Of a DNA stretch of 64,000 nt, positions 46,496 to 62,000 are shown in pieces. Position numbers and translations under genes: made by a program. The notes under the pieces were generated by a model. That model was not told the DNA's origin. It searched no databases and saw only the letters and a list, made by a program, of their open reading frames with translations. The stretch covers positions 39,949,108 to 40,013,107 of the forward strand of contig CM046305.1 in the NCBI GenBank assembly GCA_025267735.1, in the 5' to 3' direction. Source of the stretch: Mactra quadrangularis (taxonomy: Eukaryota > Mollusca > Bivalvia > Venerida > Mactridae). Position 1 is the stretch's first letter. Each line of letters starts with the position of its first letter.

Positions 46496-46894
46496 AGTCT
46501 AAGACTTTAATTATCAGTTTATCATAGCAACATAAAAATTGATACAGAAAGTATATAGAAAAAGTAAAACACAAAACTACAGTACAATTTTCACAAAGAA
46601 AAATCACAAAGAAAAAACAAGTTTTCAGTACAATGTGACATCATGTTGTCATTCCTTGCCATATACAAAATACAATATGATAACAATATATTATAGTGAA
46701 CATTAAAAGTACACTTCATAAAACAGATGATCATTAAGTCTGACTGTAACATAAAATCTTGTTACTCCAAACTACGCTCCATTCAGAGTTACAGAGTTAC
46801 ATCACAATGGGTTGAAATCAATTTTTCAAGAACTAGAAATACACAAGTCTCAAGTTTCTTGTACCAGTATGTAAGTCTTGTATGTGAAGATATT

Positions 46895-47039
46895 TTATAT
46901 ACGGAAAGTTTCATGTTGTCCATCAATGTGACGTAAACGTAGATAGACCTCAGTACCAATACCTTGCATGGTTTCCATGGATAAAGAACCACCTAAATAC
47001 TCGGCATAAGCTCTTGCTGCAGGTAAACCAAAACCATAA
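46895..47039 (-). CDS. BCKDK: BCKDK terminal exon
   Basis: Minus-strand acceptor ttatttttcag; stop TAA at plus 46895-46897. Encodes [20 protein letters not shown], then [17 protein letters not shown] and HETFRI: G2 and G3 ATP-site motifs and the conserved C-terminus. Confidence 0.97.
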
Positions 47040-50000
47040 CTGAAAAATAATAGTTACAGATCAATCCAATTAACTAGGATACTACAACTGAATAATAAAC
47101 AATTGTCACTTCTATATCCTGTGACAGTGCAATTTTGCATAGTTACAAACATACATAGTTAGGATAAAGTAACATCAGTACTGGACATCCAGTCCAGCAA
47201 AATGGATTTTTTTACAGGACCAAACTAAAACTTGCTGAACCAAACAAAAATCTTAGTGAAATGTTACAAAATGCAGTCCACTTTAATGATATAGAATTAT
47301 ATATGGTAAAATTGAATAATTATTATAACATCAAAAATAATTCAGCGTTTTTTTTCACCCGATTGGGAATGGGTCCTGTACCCCTCCGATTGGGAATTTT
47401 TTAGTCGTGAAAATGGGAAAAATTGGGAAAATCATACACAGCTTAGAATAAATTGGGAATATCAATAAACAAGTGTTTCAATACAGAAATTGTAAGATAT
47501 CTGCATCATTCTGCCTTTTAACAGTAACATTAAACTAGGTTTTGTAGTTTTTGAGACATGCAGAGGTAAATTACACAAAAAAGGAACTTAAGAATTGGGC
47601 CATCCATATAATGACCCCTAGAGTTTGGACACTCCAAACAACAATATAGTGCCATTGTTAATAGGCCTAAAAAGAAAGAGGTTATAAGCGAGCCAGGTTA
47701 TGTGACAAGCTGTTTATCCTAACATTTGGGAAATGTCATTAAAAATTATCTTCAGTCACATTATCCACTCAAGCTTGTTGGAAATGTGTTCAAAGTTACC
47801 AACAACTTATCTTCTTATGTAATGAAACTATCTGATAGACCACAACATAATTCAGAAATAAGGAGGCTACCAGTATTTCGGTGTCTGAGTCGTTTTTAGA
47901 TATGTTATGATCAATTTAATCAAATAACCTTTCTTACAGTTTTTACTCAAAATCTTCCTTAAAAGCAATTCAGCTTGGTTCTAAAATGTCTCATTTTCCC
48001 ACAATAAAAAATCATTAAAAATCATTAAATGTCCGAAACTGTCGGGTACGAAATTATTGGGGACGAATGTTTTACAATTTACTCCGAGTAACAATTTAAA
48101 CTACTGTTGGATTATTTCAACCAAAGCTGAATTGTTGAGAAATCATCATGACATGAACAGCTTTTAATTTCTATGCTTAATGTCAGCTAGTTTCATAAAA
48201 AAATCGTAAAATCACGGGTCCGTGAGAAATTAGTCAATGTAATGACCTTGACCGGAAATAAAACTTAAGCACAATTTTACGCGGTAAGACAAAGGAGTTT
48301 GTTTGTAAACATTAAATTTTACGTCATTAGTTTGATTGTAAAACTAATGAAGCGGAACAATGGTTGTGTGAAAGAGTGATTACACAAACTCTCAGATGAT
48401 AGTTATACAAGATGACGCTATTCACCAACATTAACGGATTAGCGATGTTGTAAAGAACGGCATGAATAAAGATTCTAATTTATTTTTAATTGATGATAAG
48501 CGATATTGATTAATGAAATTTGCCCATTTAAGTTATAATTGACACACGGTCATTAAATAACTGTCAGTTACGATACTTGGACAAATAAACAAAAGTAAAA
48601 TTTTATTAATTCCAAAACCCGTTTTTTGCCGATTTTTTTTAGTTTTGACAACATATGCTGTTTTTTCTCTTGATTTTGGAAATACCAATAAAAGAAACGA
48701 TTGGGAAGGGTCCGTTGACACAATTGGGAAGGTCCGTTGGCGTGATTGGGAAGGGTCCGGTCGTTGTTGGGAATGGGTCCTTTTTCCGGACCCATTTTAA
48801 GAAGGAAAAAAAACGCTGTAATTTAGAAATTGGTGACAGTAAAAAGTTGGTTGATCATATGAACCATAACACTCTAAAAGTTACTGGACATATGACAATT
48901 TCAGTAGAAACCTGCTTAATTTAAAGACTGGTTACATGCATACAAGAGGTAGTCAAAACTATGCATTTTGGTTGCCTCTATCATATATTGTTTGTATACA
49001 TTGGAGGCCAAAGTAAAACGTCTGGTGGTTCAATCTTATTAGTGATTGTGCTTCACAACTTGACAACTAATTTTGTGGACTGCTTTTAAAAAAGAGGAAA
49101 CTCTAAGCAAACTTGACAATTTTCCTCAGGTGTTTCACAGTTCACACAAATATTTAGAACATACAAAGTATACAAACCCATGCATTCTGGTCGGTGTAGC
49201 ACCACCACTATCTCTAGGATTGACAAAGTCACTCAGTAAACCCCGATCTATTCTAGCATCAGGTATCATACCAGCTGTACTAAAATTATAATCCCAAACT
49301 TTGTTAACAATAGAATGTGGTACACCACCTCCACGATCTGATATCCTGAAAATAGAGAACAATATTTATATAATTTACTACAATAGTTTAAGTTAAATGT
49401 TAAAGTGTGCTATAAAGTCTGCTTCTATATACATATTCAGCTGACTTTACAATTTTGTACTTTAACCCCAGATCATTGAGATCTCCATCCAGCAGGTGAT
49501 ATCCACAGTACCCATTTACACCTGGGTGGAGTGGAACTATTGTAGGTAAATTTCTTGCTCAAGGAAATTAGCAGTCCCCCAGTGGGGTTTGAACCCGGGA
49601 CCTCTAGATCCCTAAGCGCTTGTCTTACCACTGGACCAAAGCTTCTACAATAACCCTGGTTGGGAGATCATTTTCAGGGATTGACATTAATCTTTTAAGG
49701 ATGCCACATTGGACAAAAAGCTATATATATTATTTGCCCAAACCAAAAGTTTAGTAGCCCAGACCCAAACATAGGTCATCATAGGGCAATTTTCAATGTT
49801 GAGTCTTGATTTTGTCTCTTTTTTTCTGCACCCAATGACCTGAATTTTATACTGGCAATGAGGAACAATGTACTCCCTTTAAACTTAAGCAAAACAGGTG
49901 TAAAAACCACTAAATTGAAATCCAGTGGTGGACATTTTGATGAGGAAGGGACATTTAACATGTAAAAACACAGGTTTTATCAGTATAGGCTTGTTGTTTT

Positions 50001-53000
50001 TGTAAATACTTCAACTATATTAATCAGTGTACATGAAATAGTTCCAACTAACTGTCAGAATAAAATACATTTATAAAACTTTTAGTTACAGATAATGTCA
50101 TACATGATATATTAATTACTATTATGTCTGTGGTTATATACCATAGAGTAAACAAAGCAATGTAACAAATAGTTATACATAAAAAAGAATGAAAACACCC
50201 TTGTTCAGTTGGTGCAAATTAATCTGTGACAGATAAATTCATTACATGCTTCAGCAACATGCAGCTAACTGATTCAATGCATGTAAATGATGTTTATATA
50301 AGATTCCTTGTCTCAGGACAGTCTGCACCAGACATATATGTTTAAATTATAATCAGTTTTGAAGTTTTGTTTAATTTGAAAGATAAGAACCAATCAATCC
50401 ATTTTCTCTATCTTTGGACGTGTAAGGGCTTTTGGGGGAAACATTGTACCAGTTCATTAATTGTAGATGGATTTTCTTCAAATAAATACTGTTTTATACA
50501 GAATAATCCTTTCTGGGGCAGAAAGCAAATGAATTTTGATGATCTGGCCATTTTTGTGAATATGATGACAATTACAAAACTTTGACCAGCGAACAGGGGT
50601 AAGAGACCTTCTTTCTGTATACAAATGTATACAATAAGAAGGAAAAATGGTTCTCACATCTGTAGATATATTGAGATACAGACAAATGTGACAGGGTCTT
50701 GAGACAAAACTCTAAGACATTAATGTATACAAATATTTATCTTGGACAAAGTATTCACTACAAATATAAATGAAACTAGAAACCTATCTCAACACAATCA
50801 ATGTAATATGTAGGCTTAGGTTCACAGAGTAAAAACAAAACAATCTTTTACAAATATTGAAGAAACAAAATAATCCATTCAAATATCTTCAAATAATAAA
50901 AAGTTTTTCTGCTACACTGATTTCCTATTGTACAAAAACAAAGTTTAATAGAGATCTACTCAAGTAGAAAGAATAAGAAGTCGATTATTTTATAAAAGAA
51001 ATTATCATTAGAATACACAAGGGTGGATATGAAGAATATGGGGATCAAACCAAAAAAGAGTAAACCAAATATTTTTCCACTAGAAGTGGAGGCGCAACAA
51101 ATCTAATTTTGAAGTCAATGTTCTGTATCAATTAAAAAAATAAAAGGATCAGTCAATACCAGGGCTTGACATTAAAGGTCATCCTATTGCCCCTGTCAAC
51201 CTATATTTGGATTCAGGCAACTTGTTACTAGTATTAAAGATTTGGTTGGGGCAAGTGAAATATACAGCTGGTTGTCCAACTGAGCAACCCACTCCAGCGA
51301 GCACAAAATACATAGAAAATATCTATTCTAATCCATTCTAAACTTTCTTTTCTTGCATTAAATATTTTGAAACTATGATTTGTTTGTTTGTTTTTATCGA
51401 TTTAACGCTGTGTCAACACAATATAGGTCATTTTTTTGGCGTTCAGCGCACCTCACCTAGCTTTCCTGGACCATTGTCTATAACCAGTACTCACCTACCC
51501 TTCCACAAGGCTGGAAACTTCTCCATATTATCTAATCAATGGAGAAAAATCGACATTATTGTCAAATTTTCATAGAAGGGTACAACCTCCCCGGTGGGAT
51601 TTGAACCCGCACCCCCTCGGGCACGAGATTCAACTGCGCTACCAACTGCGCTATCGACCCGGGTTCTGAAACTATGAAAATTTCTGGAAGAGGTGGATAG
51701 GAGCCTCTAGATTCCACTGACAGAATCTGCCATGGTTATGTACAATAGAATAGAGTGATATATTCATGGCAATAAACAAAGCCAACAATAGAGAGAATGA
51801 AACATGAACTCAACAGTGAACTGTAGTTCAGTACAAGGAGAGAGCGAGAGAACTGGTTTTATAGGAAATAATCAATATAGTTACAATATCAACAGCTCTA
51901 CAAAAGTTCCGTAACACATTCACCATTTACATTGTATCAAATGGAACTTCAAAAAGTGGTAAAAGCAGTTTATAGTTAAATGATTTTTTTTGCTTTTTGA
52001 AATCAGTTCATTTTCTTCTGGATATGAAATCATAAAAATATTTCAAACTGGTCATTGTGATACATTGAACAGGTTAGAAAGCTTATAGATAACTTTTGCT
52101 GCCACTGAAAAAATGAAATATACAAATAAACTTTTCTTTCCATTGCATGAATAAGGAATTAAATAAATAATGAAAATAATGATTCTTTAAACTTGAACAT
52201 AGAAGTACTAGTGATTCAGTTTATTTTACTGCCAAGGTACTTTTAGAGGGCAGTGTAGTTACCATTATATTATAGTTAATGTCAGAATTAATTTATGTGA
52301 GAATCTTAGTGAACATTATATAGACCAGTGGACACTTTAATATGGTCTTTTAATATGTAAATGGACAGTGTAAACATATCTATTAAAATTTTGACTACCA
52401 TCATTGTGAAAATATAATACAGATCAGTACAAAATTTCCTAATAGCATAAATGGATACATATCAATAAGCAAAAATAAATATACATCTAAATATGGTTGC
52501 TTAGAGTGTAAATATATGATGTTGCATTTTTCAACTTTGACTGTTAAGTGAGATTTTAAAAGGGTAGCTTCATTGTGTTCATATATGATGCTATAATTTT
52601 TCAATAATATAATGATTGTTTACTGAGACTTATTTATATTTTTGATGATATTTTAATAGAATATTTCAGGAACTATAAACCATAAAAATTCATGGAGCAT
52701 TTTCTTCCTAACAGTTTAAGGAGGAGTACCCTACTTGACAGGTGAGTATTCTGTATTTTGTTAAAAAACAGTTCTATTTAAATATACTTATTAAATAAAA
52801 AATATATTGTAACTTGTGTAAAAATGAAATAAGTTATCATGGTTTTTCTAAAAAATGAAAGTACGCGCATTTAAGATTTTAATACAATGAACAATTGGCC
52901 TTTACTTTAAAATCCTTGAGAAAAAATTTATCCTAATTGAAATGAAGATACTTTCTTTGGTTTGTCCAACTAATTTCAAATTGACTTTAATAATGCAAAA

Positions 53001-56000
53001 TATCATATTACAATAAACTTTCTTAACATATAAATCTTTGGTCATTCCTCTTAAATTTTATTAAATTGACAAACTGACTTTTATCTAAGACTTTGATTTT
53101 TGTGATAGCCCACAGTTCATAACTAGTGTAAAAGATTATTTTCGATAAATTATTGTAAATGCTATTCACAATATTCATAAAAATATTTCCAGTCAGACTG
53201 TACCTTTAAATGTATAATTTTAGTCGCACAGTACCTTTAAAACTATGATTATTATCAATACTATGTTCAATACTAAGGCAAATTATTGATGACAATATAT
53301 ACATATAGACCTGATGACATTAATACAGGATTTTATAACAAGTTAGATGGTCATGATAGAATTATTAAATCATGTACTGGAATGTATGGGGGTATAATAT
53401 AAACTATATCAGGGGTGGACTTTATTCTCTGGGGGAGGGGGTCAACTCAATTTTTTTCCCATTGAGTTGTCTCATCAAATTTTTTTTCTTTCCCAATACC
53501 ATTTTCAATATTTCTAATGAAAATTCTAAACAAACCAGTGCAGGGGTTTGGACACTAAAAACATCATTTAGCATCCTAATTTCAAAATATTTCACAATGG
53601 TTCTCCAAAAACCAAAATTACTATTCTTAATTACAATTTCAAATGTTTTTGCAAGCTATTTTAAAAATTTCAGGTTCATTCTCCCAGCAACTCCAGTCCT
53701 TCCAATAAGCATTGTTCATATCAGAGAGGTTTGCATTTACCCACTAACACCCCAATCTGACCTACCCCAGGTAAAACTAGCATTATGATACCCTGAATAT
53801 AACACAAAACAATAGACTGACTGTACACTTATTGTACTAATAGTTGTTTAAATCATACAATAATTCTTTGATCTATCTGACATAGTTTATATATTCATAT
53901 ATCATCCATTGATAACCAAAATATCACATCTTCCTAATTTTAACTTTTTTAGATACAACAGTTTGACTCCGAACCAACAAAAAAATCATAGTAGGTACAG
54001 TTAAGACATTAATAAAATATTTGATATACATATCAATAGGGTCAACACTTAACTAGTCTAAATACATATTAATAATGAATGAGGTAAACTAGTTATGAGA
54101 TGACCAATTGATATGCACTACCTTTTAGATACTAATATAATATTTGATACATACTTCTAGTTTAACTAGTCATGGTAAATATGCATGATTAAATAATACA
54201 TATATTGTTGGATAAGTACATGTATATCATTATGACTACCTCTAAACATATTGACAGTCTTAAATAGTACTTAGATTTTTATCACAGTTCTAACACATTA
54301 AGTGTATATAGCTTTAACTGTTGATTTAGGTTAATTCTCCATGTACATGTCAACCACTGATTCTAAATTATGTAAGGCAGTTGTCAGTCACTGACAGAAG
54401 TATGCACCTAGTAACTGGTTAACAGTTAAATCCAGAGATTTAGCCTTTCCAGGATCGCTGAGTAGGTTGACTGACAGCCATGATATGACCTATACAAGGT
54501 ATAGCTATGGCGTTAAACCTAACCAGAAAATAAATATTCAGTACAAATACATGTACAATTATTTCAATACACAAAAACATTTTATAAGTTTTTTTCAGTG
54601 TCCACACTTTTCTGTATCTATTTCAATATAGATATCTAGCCTAGGAGACATAGGGAAACACATATTTACAAAGATTTGGGTATGGAATACTTAATACAGA
54701 AAATGTTACATGTATGTAGACAAGGAAAACAGGCCCTTTGGTATAAATGAACTTCAATGTGTACAAAAACATAAGAATATATAATGATTTATTAATGAAA
54801 TTTGTTATATCTGTATCTGCAATTTAATTCCTACAGTTGATTATGATATCCTGATAAACTTATCAAAGGATAATTACAGCTTTCTGTAGGACTCTATTTC
54901 ACCATGAAGTTATGTAAATATTAATAATAGAATTCTTAAGTTAGTCAGGGTACACACTGTGTATTGTTCGTTTTTTCTCAACTGTCAAAGCTTGAATAAT
55001 TTCAAGGTGACTGAATGCATTGTTTTTGTACTGGCGGCCTATTTTTTTATAAAAAATATCTTGACTAAAACATATCATACGGCATAAGTAGCTTTACTCA
55101 ACCATAATACACAGTTTCGGAAACTCATGGATGTATTACGGCAACATTTTTAACAAACACAATCACCGTGAAAATATTCATGTTTTGACAGTTGAGAAAA
55201 AACAAACAATAATAAATAGTGATCCTAGTGAAGGCCATGTGGGTGCTGAATTTGAGAAAGGTTGTTATTGAAGGTGGCTAGTAAGTGAGGTTACACTGTA
55301 GAAAATATTTTTCCTGTAAAAAACTATTCAGGTAAAATATAAATATTAACATAAGAAGAAAGTTTATACTTCAATAAATCAATCATTCTTGGCGAGTATT
55401 TTGTTTATATTCTGTATAAGACCTTAAAGGTTTTATATCTATGATTTCAATGACAGACTGTACGTATCAATTTTGACAATATAATCTAGCTAGGTAAATA
55501 TATACCCTGTCTACATGCTTCAATTAAATTGTTCAAATTTTGGCACGAGTTTAAATCTTTAATCCAACTAGGCTTAAATTGAAGTGCTTAAACTGAGCAA
55601 CTAGATTCAAAAATAATTTTAAAATAAGTACCCATTAGAAATAAAATGCAAGCAAAGACGAAATAATTAGAGGAAAAGTTTTTTTTTAAAAATACAAAAA
55701 ATAATTTTAAAAATACTCAAAGTGGGTAAAATTTATTAACTTAAAACTTTTTAATTTTTTTAAGAAAAAAAGGAAAATCTGGATAGTTATGGAATTTACA
55801 TAGAAAATAATATACAGAATTATTACACAATCATTTTTTGGCACTGGAAGTTTGAAATTCAGGAATAATCTTGAAGACTTGCAGCCATGGAAGAATGAAC
55901 GACAAAGGAAGATTTTCTATAAACCATGGATAAATGACAGAAACAATATTAAGATTGTTTTTTTTATATGGATTTAAAGTAAATCTTTCATAATGTTTGA

Positions 56001-59000
56001 ATGGAAACCATTAATTTAAGTGACATTTTGGAATTATACAGAAAATCATTTTTACTAAAATTATGACAAAAAAGGCAGAATCCTGATACAGGTAACATTT
56101 CTAATATTTCATAAAATTATAGCATTTTTTACATTTTATATAAAATGAAAGTTTTTTTATTTATCCTTGTCATAGAAACATTATATTGTATACAGTTAGG
56201 TATAGTAAAATATTAACCCTAGACTTGGATCATAAGAAAGAAATATTTTATTCTGCTATTAGTTAAATTCAAGCCATCTCTAAGATTAAGTGTTCATTTC
56301 AAATCCTTATTGCAGCAGGTCACATCCTTCCATGAAAATAAGATAATAATTTACATTGTTGTGGAAGGAATAAATTGAGCATTGGTAGAAAATAGTTCAT
56401 GAACCTGGTTAGGTCATCCAGTCATTGATTAACAAAACTCACCAGAAAACTGCTCTTAAAAGTAAATAAATAAACAAACATGCTATTTTGTACATAAGTG
56501 GAATATAATCTAGCCTAAACACCAAATACAATTTCATTTCAATGATTTCTAAATTCAATTCTTAAAACCTTTTCATAGAAAACTTAAAAAAAAAGTTAAA
56601 TATAGTATGACCATACAATTAATGACAAAACTATTACTTTTATACATATCTACAGTTATTCAATATGTTAATTACAAACATTTTTACTGAATTAGAAGAT
56701 TAAAAATAAATCTTTCTACATGATCAAAATATTAAGTCTATTTTCATACACAAACACTGGCAGACAGATAAGGAGCTTTGAATAAATTGTCAATATCACA
56801 TCTAAACACCTAAGTATAAATGGCATTAATTTATTTTAGAGTATAAAGCTATAACCAACCTGTTTTCAACTTGATTTTAAAATCTATAAAACTCTACAAG
56901 TCTTGCATTCTAATGACTACATTCAAATTTTTTTTATAAAAGTCTGCTGCAACGATTTTATGAAACACAGTTGATAATGACTTTAAAATTAAACAACAAT
57001 GACTAAATCATGTATAAGTGATAATATTAGAGCAGAATAAAGGGTGCTGCACACTGCCACTTATCTCTCCTCCCTGTCCCTTTTTCTCCTCCCAATGCAG
57101 AAATAATTTCTTTGAAACAACCCTTGAATGTTTGCAGCCCCTTTTGTCTGCCTAACTGCCTTTTTCAGAGTTCTGAATTCTGGGATAATCACTAATGACT
57201 GACATAGCTTTATACACCATGAAAATTAGTTCATTCCCAATAATTTATAATAACATTTAAAAAAAACAAGTTTCAATAATAATTCAAATAATAAATCTAT
57301 AGTGACATTCCTCTGTAAGGACAATCTTAGTTATTGCAAAATCTTGTGTTATTTGATGAACTTTAGTCCAAAAAGCTTAATTTAAAAAGAAAGAAAATCC
57401 CTTAATCAAGACCCCTTGATGACCCTAAGCCTCAAAGTCAACATTTTGATGTCTATAACAGTTATAATACAAAAATTTATTGATCTGGTCATATTCAAAT
57501 TCATCCAAATTTAAAAAGATGTCGTCTATTTTGATTATCAATGATTTCTAAAATACATGGCCACAGTTTTTTTAAAAGTTCAAAAACATGAAGCTTTAAA
57601 CTCAACCTGTCTGCACCTTAGATATTTAACTTAGTTTTTATTGGTACAGAAATAGTTCATTAAGTTTAAAAAGAGAAGTTATAATCAGCTGATACATTTA
57701 AATCTGGTTTAATCTTCTTATATAACCCAAATAACATGACAACAGTGTACAGTTAAACCTCTCTTAAAAACCACCTTCTAATAACAGTCACTTCTCAACA
57801 TTAGTCACCTATCATCAACAACAACAAGTCTCCTTAATTAAGTCCATCCATTGCATACAACTTCCAATAAATTCATTTTGATTTATAACAGTCACCGCTC
57901 TAATCATTCAAAATAGATAAGTCCCACTACTGGAGGTCGTAGTGAGGGTTAACTGTATATAAGTACATATTTCAAGTAATTAATATATCATAAAATCATG
58001 TATAATTATGAATGTTCTTAAACAGCTGATCAAGAGGTCAAATAAAGAGGTTAAATTAAACTGTTACCCTATTAGGGAATAATAAATGTTAAGTGTTAAT
58101 GATTTATGTATAAGGCAAAATGTACTTTACTGAAATACAATAAAATAAAGGACTGACTATAGTCAATTCAAATCAAGAATGAGAAATTTTAAATGTAAAA
58201 CTACATGTCATGATGGTCAATAATTAATGGTCTTAATACCTACAATCACCATTCTAATCGAGCTAACGATAAAATGATAAACCCATTTCAGTTTTTAGTA
58301 TAATTTTATGTGAATGTCCTTATAGTTATTAATACCTCAGTACAATAATCATTCTCTATTTTTATATTTTCAGATGTAAACAGACAATGTTTCATGTCTG
58401 ACACTGTGCACTAGAAAACTAAGGTCAGCTTACCAAGGTACAAGCATCCAGTGTCCCAATATCAACAATAGTAGACTGAATCAAAGTCAGTATACTGCAG
58501 TGCAAGTGGATTGAGAATTACAAACTTGATATATCAGCAACCATTCATTAGAGAAACACTTTATTACATTGATATGATGCGGGACAGTGGATCAACAATG
58601 ACAGAAAGTGCTCCGGCCCCTTTTAAACTAGAAAGGGAGGTTACCCTAATGCCAAGTGAATTTCGTGAGAGAATGTCCGCTAAACAAAGAAGTCAACGAT
58701 CCAGTGCGGGAACGGCTAAAACTAGGCGAAGTAATGGGAATATTATTAATTCCGCCACAAGTGTTTTACATCATAGCTCTGATAGTTCCAACATTAAGAC
58801 AAACACACGGTTGGAATCTAGTCCAGATATTGATCATGAGTGTTATGTTACATCAGTTCAGATCAAGAATAAAACACATGGAGGTCACATGGATCAACAA
58901 CTTGGACATTATATCAACGAAACAGGTGAACTACAAAGTACCACTAGTCATATAGAACTAAATGGTGAATTCAAATTTATCATGGATAATGCTTACGCAA

Positions 59001-62000
59001 ATAGTGAATCAGAGGGCGGGTTTAACGTCCAAACTCCGCCCTCAAATTTACAAATTAAGGATATAATGATACCATTAGAGGAATGGAACAGTGGAGGAGG
59101 AGGGGATACTATCCAAGAAAAGAAATATACCGTACTCCCTTCTATCAGAAATAAAAAATCGGTAAAATCTGAGGATGCTGACAGCGTGTATCAAATGTCT
59201 AGTAACTCTTCTGAATATTCTATAAATAACCAACTGGATTTCTATCGTGATCGTATCGAGGAAGACGCTGATTTCTTTGCAGATTTCCGAGTGAACACAA
59301 GTACAGTTAAAGCAACACCCAGACAAGACCCTCTACCACCAATAAAACATGGCACTGAGGAATATAATACAAAACCACACAGACGAAGAAAGAAATCACA
59401 GAAAGAATATACAGAGAAATCTAATAAAAATATACATCATTTGTAACATACTGTGAAATTTTCCCCTTTACAATCACTTACCGATAACAGCCACAACTCA
59501 CATACAACCAACAGAATATTTATTTCCTAAATGAAACATTAACTCTAAATAACACAAAAGTTTGGTAAAATAGAAATATAGAAGTTTTTCCAATGGAAAT
59601 GATTTTACAGTGGTCCCTTCTCAACAAAAGCCATCTCAAAAATCACCCCTTGCATACTTTCTGAGTGAAAATGAGTTGAGGTCCTAGGACAATCATCCTG
59701 AAAACAGCCATCTGAAATTTACTATTGCCATACATTTTCCTCTGTAAAATGACCCCTACCCTTAGTAGTCACCTTTTGATAATAGAACATAAATTTATCC
59801 TTACCCATCTACAATTTGGTGTAAAAGAAGTTTCACTGTATATAAATGTACTACAGACATTTATAGTGCTATATTATTGATGCATGGGAATAGAAAATAT
59901 AGTTTAGAAGACTTCTATTACAAAAAAATAATCATCATACTTTCATTGTGTACTTTTCAATCAAGAAACAATTTCATACAGATAATAGTGCTAAACACTA
60001 AACATATTAAAGATGTAACATTTCAAGAGAGAAACATGCATTTTCTATTCATACCACAGGCTTATAGAATTGAAAACTGAAATTTCATAAAGTCAGCAGT
60101 GGTAGAGATTTTCATATTGAAAATTTAACTCTAAACTTGAAATTCATTTAAAATACAGAAGTAATGTTTATTCTCCATTTAATAAATTACATGGCATCCG
60201 AAAACCAAAAATATAAAAACAGGTTTTTTTTGCAGTTTTTGAGTGTGCTGATTTAACTATCATTAAAGCTTCTTTATGTAACATCATTTGATTCATACTT
60301 AGATAAACTTACTAATGTTGATTTTAGAATTTGCTCATTTGCTCTGATAATTCTTAGTTTAATTTTAACATGAATAAAAGTGAATTCATTTACAGTATCC
60401 CAAAGACAGAACTTTGTCCAAGGAAGCTTCAAGAAAAGTCTAGACACGGAAATGCTTACATTTATTAACACAATATGTTTACTACTAATCAAGTATTACA
60501 TAATGTACATTATTTATCTGTTATATTTTTATTATCAAAATGTTTCAAGAATGTTTGTTATTCATCATAATGCTGCAATAAAATTTTGGTATTTGTTGAA
60601 ATAATTGTAACTTATCACACAAATTGTGTTATATTAGAGACTACATTCAATAATACAGTGCTATCCATAATTACCATTACATTTTTGTAAACACTGAATT
60701 TGTTTTGATTTTTACCAGTACTTGAGAAATTAAAAACATATCTTTAGATACATGTACATGTATAATAATTACAATTTTAAGTATCATTACTACACTTTCA
60801 AATGTTAAGATATGATAATAACTATCATAATGGATTAGGAAATAGAATGCTATTTGATTGCAATAATGAAAAACCCAGTTTTTTTACAAGAATAAAGGTA
60901 CTTTTGGATGGCACTGTAATAACAAGACCATGAGAGGAAACTTTAAATAAGCAGGAAACCCTTAATCTGCTGGTCAACTTTAGTCAAAGTTTACTATAAA
61001 CTGGGCTCTATCTCACAGCCCTCCATTAATCAGGGGTTCACTCAACTATGGTAACGGAATGCACCAGTACTAGATCCTTTTTCCTTCATAAGCAACTGCA
61101 GGGTTCAACACTAACAGGGTACCAGGATTCTGGAATTCCAAAATCTCAGAGGACACCTAGTGATCCATGATTTGGGATTCCATCAGGACCTCTTAATTGC
61201 AATTATTGCATGAAATTGAGTTCCCATGAATTGATTATCAGAGTTGACTTCAAATATGTTATCTATTTTTTTTGTTTTTGTTTTATTGGAGGAATCCCTA
61301 ATGTTCAGGAGGAATCTCTGAAAATATGACAATGGATTCCTTTCGAATCTCGGGTAAAACAGTACATGTAGAACCCTGAACTGTCTAATTTCTCTAATAA
61401 AAAATCTATAGACAGTAGCTGAGTTCAAACCAACAACTCTGTATACAGTGAGAGGTTACAGTGACTTGAATCTACAACTCTTTCAATGAGAGGTTACAGT
61501 AATATAAACTCATGAATCTAAACCACTCGACCATGGAGACAAGTTCATTGTCAATAGAATAAATTCTAACAATATTCAATACAATCAAGCTACATTGTAT
61601 CAAATAGTTTCAAGTATTCAAGTATTGATCCATTAATTAAAAATTTACAATCATTCAAACAATTGTTCTCTTTTATTACATTTCATTAAAATTACTTCAC
61701 ACTGTGAATAAATAAACACAGTTCAATTCTAAGCACAAAAACTTTTTTCATGAATATTTTATCACAACAAATTGAAAACATCACAAAAAACTTTCTTAAA
61801 ACTGAGTTCTAAGAGCCTGGACTAGTTAATACGGAATAGAACTTTACAAGTATACTGTTTGCTACAATTTTCATGTTACTATCATCTGATCACTATAAAA
61901 TAAACTGGGTATGAAGATTCACTAACATGTTTTCAGTTCATATCTATGTACATTTCACTTAGTTACAGTAATTGGCAATATAATATGGGCAAACATGAGG

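Larger units (their letters stand above)
36389..46894. other. Gap between KDM2 and BCKDK, rich in transposons, no confirmed gene
   Basis: The two genes converge on this region. It contains MITEs and the Tc1-type relic between 37.5 and 41.2 kb, SINE pieces, two tandem arrays and AT-rich sequence. 44650-46360 has no recognisable element or gene; overlapping 92- and 120-codon minus frames at 45754-46116 are hydrophobic, AT-driven and unsupported. The 3' untranslated region of BCKDK must lie just below 46895 but its end is not recognisable. Confidence 0.6.

Noticed and set aside
49135..49362. BCKDK exons as a pyruvate dehydrogenase kinase
   Set aside because: The GYGFGLP and AYAEYLGGS blocks and the ETFRI end match BCKDK; PDKs have a different pattern after the G2 box and a longer C-terminal tail.
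53372..53788. 138-codon plus frame in the BCKDK intron
   Set aside because: Low-complexity translation through T-runs, no domain, no exon borders.
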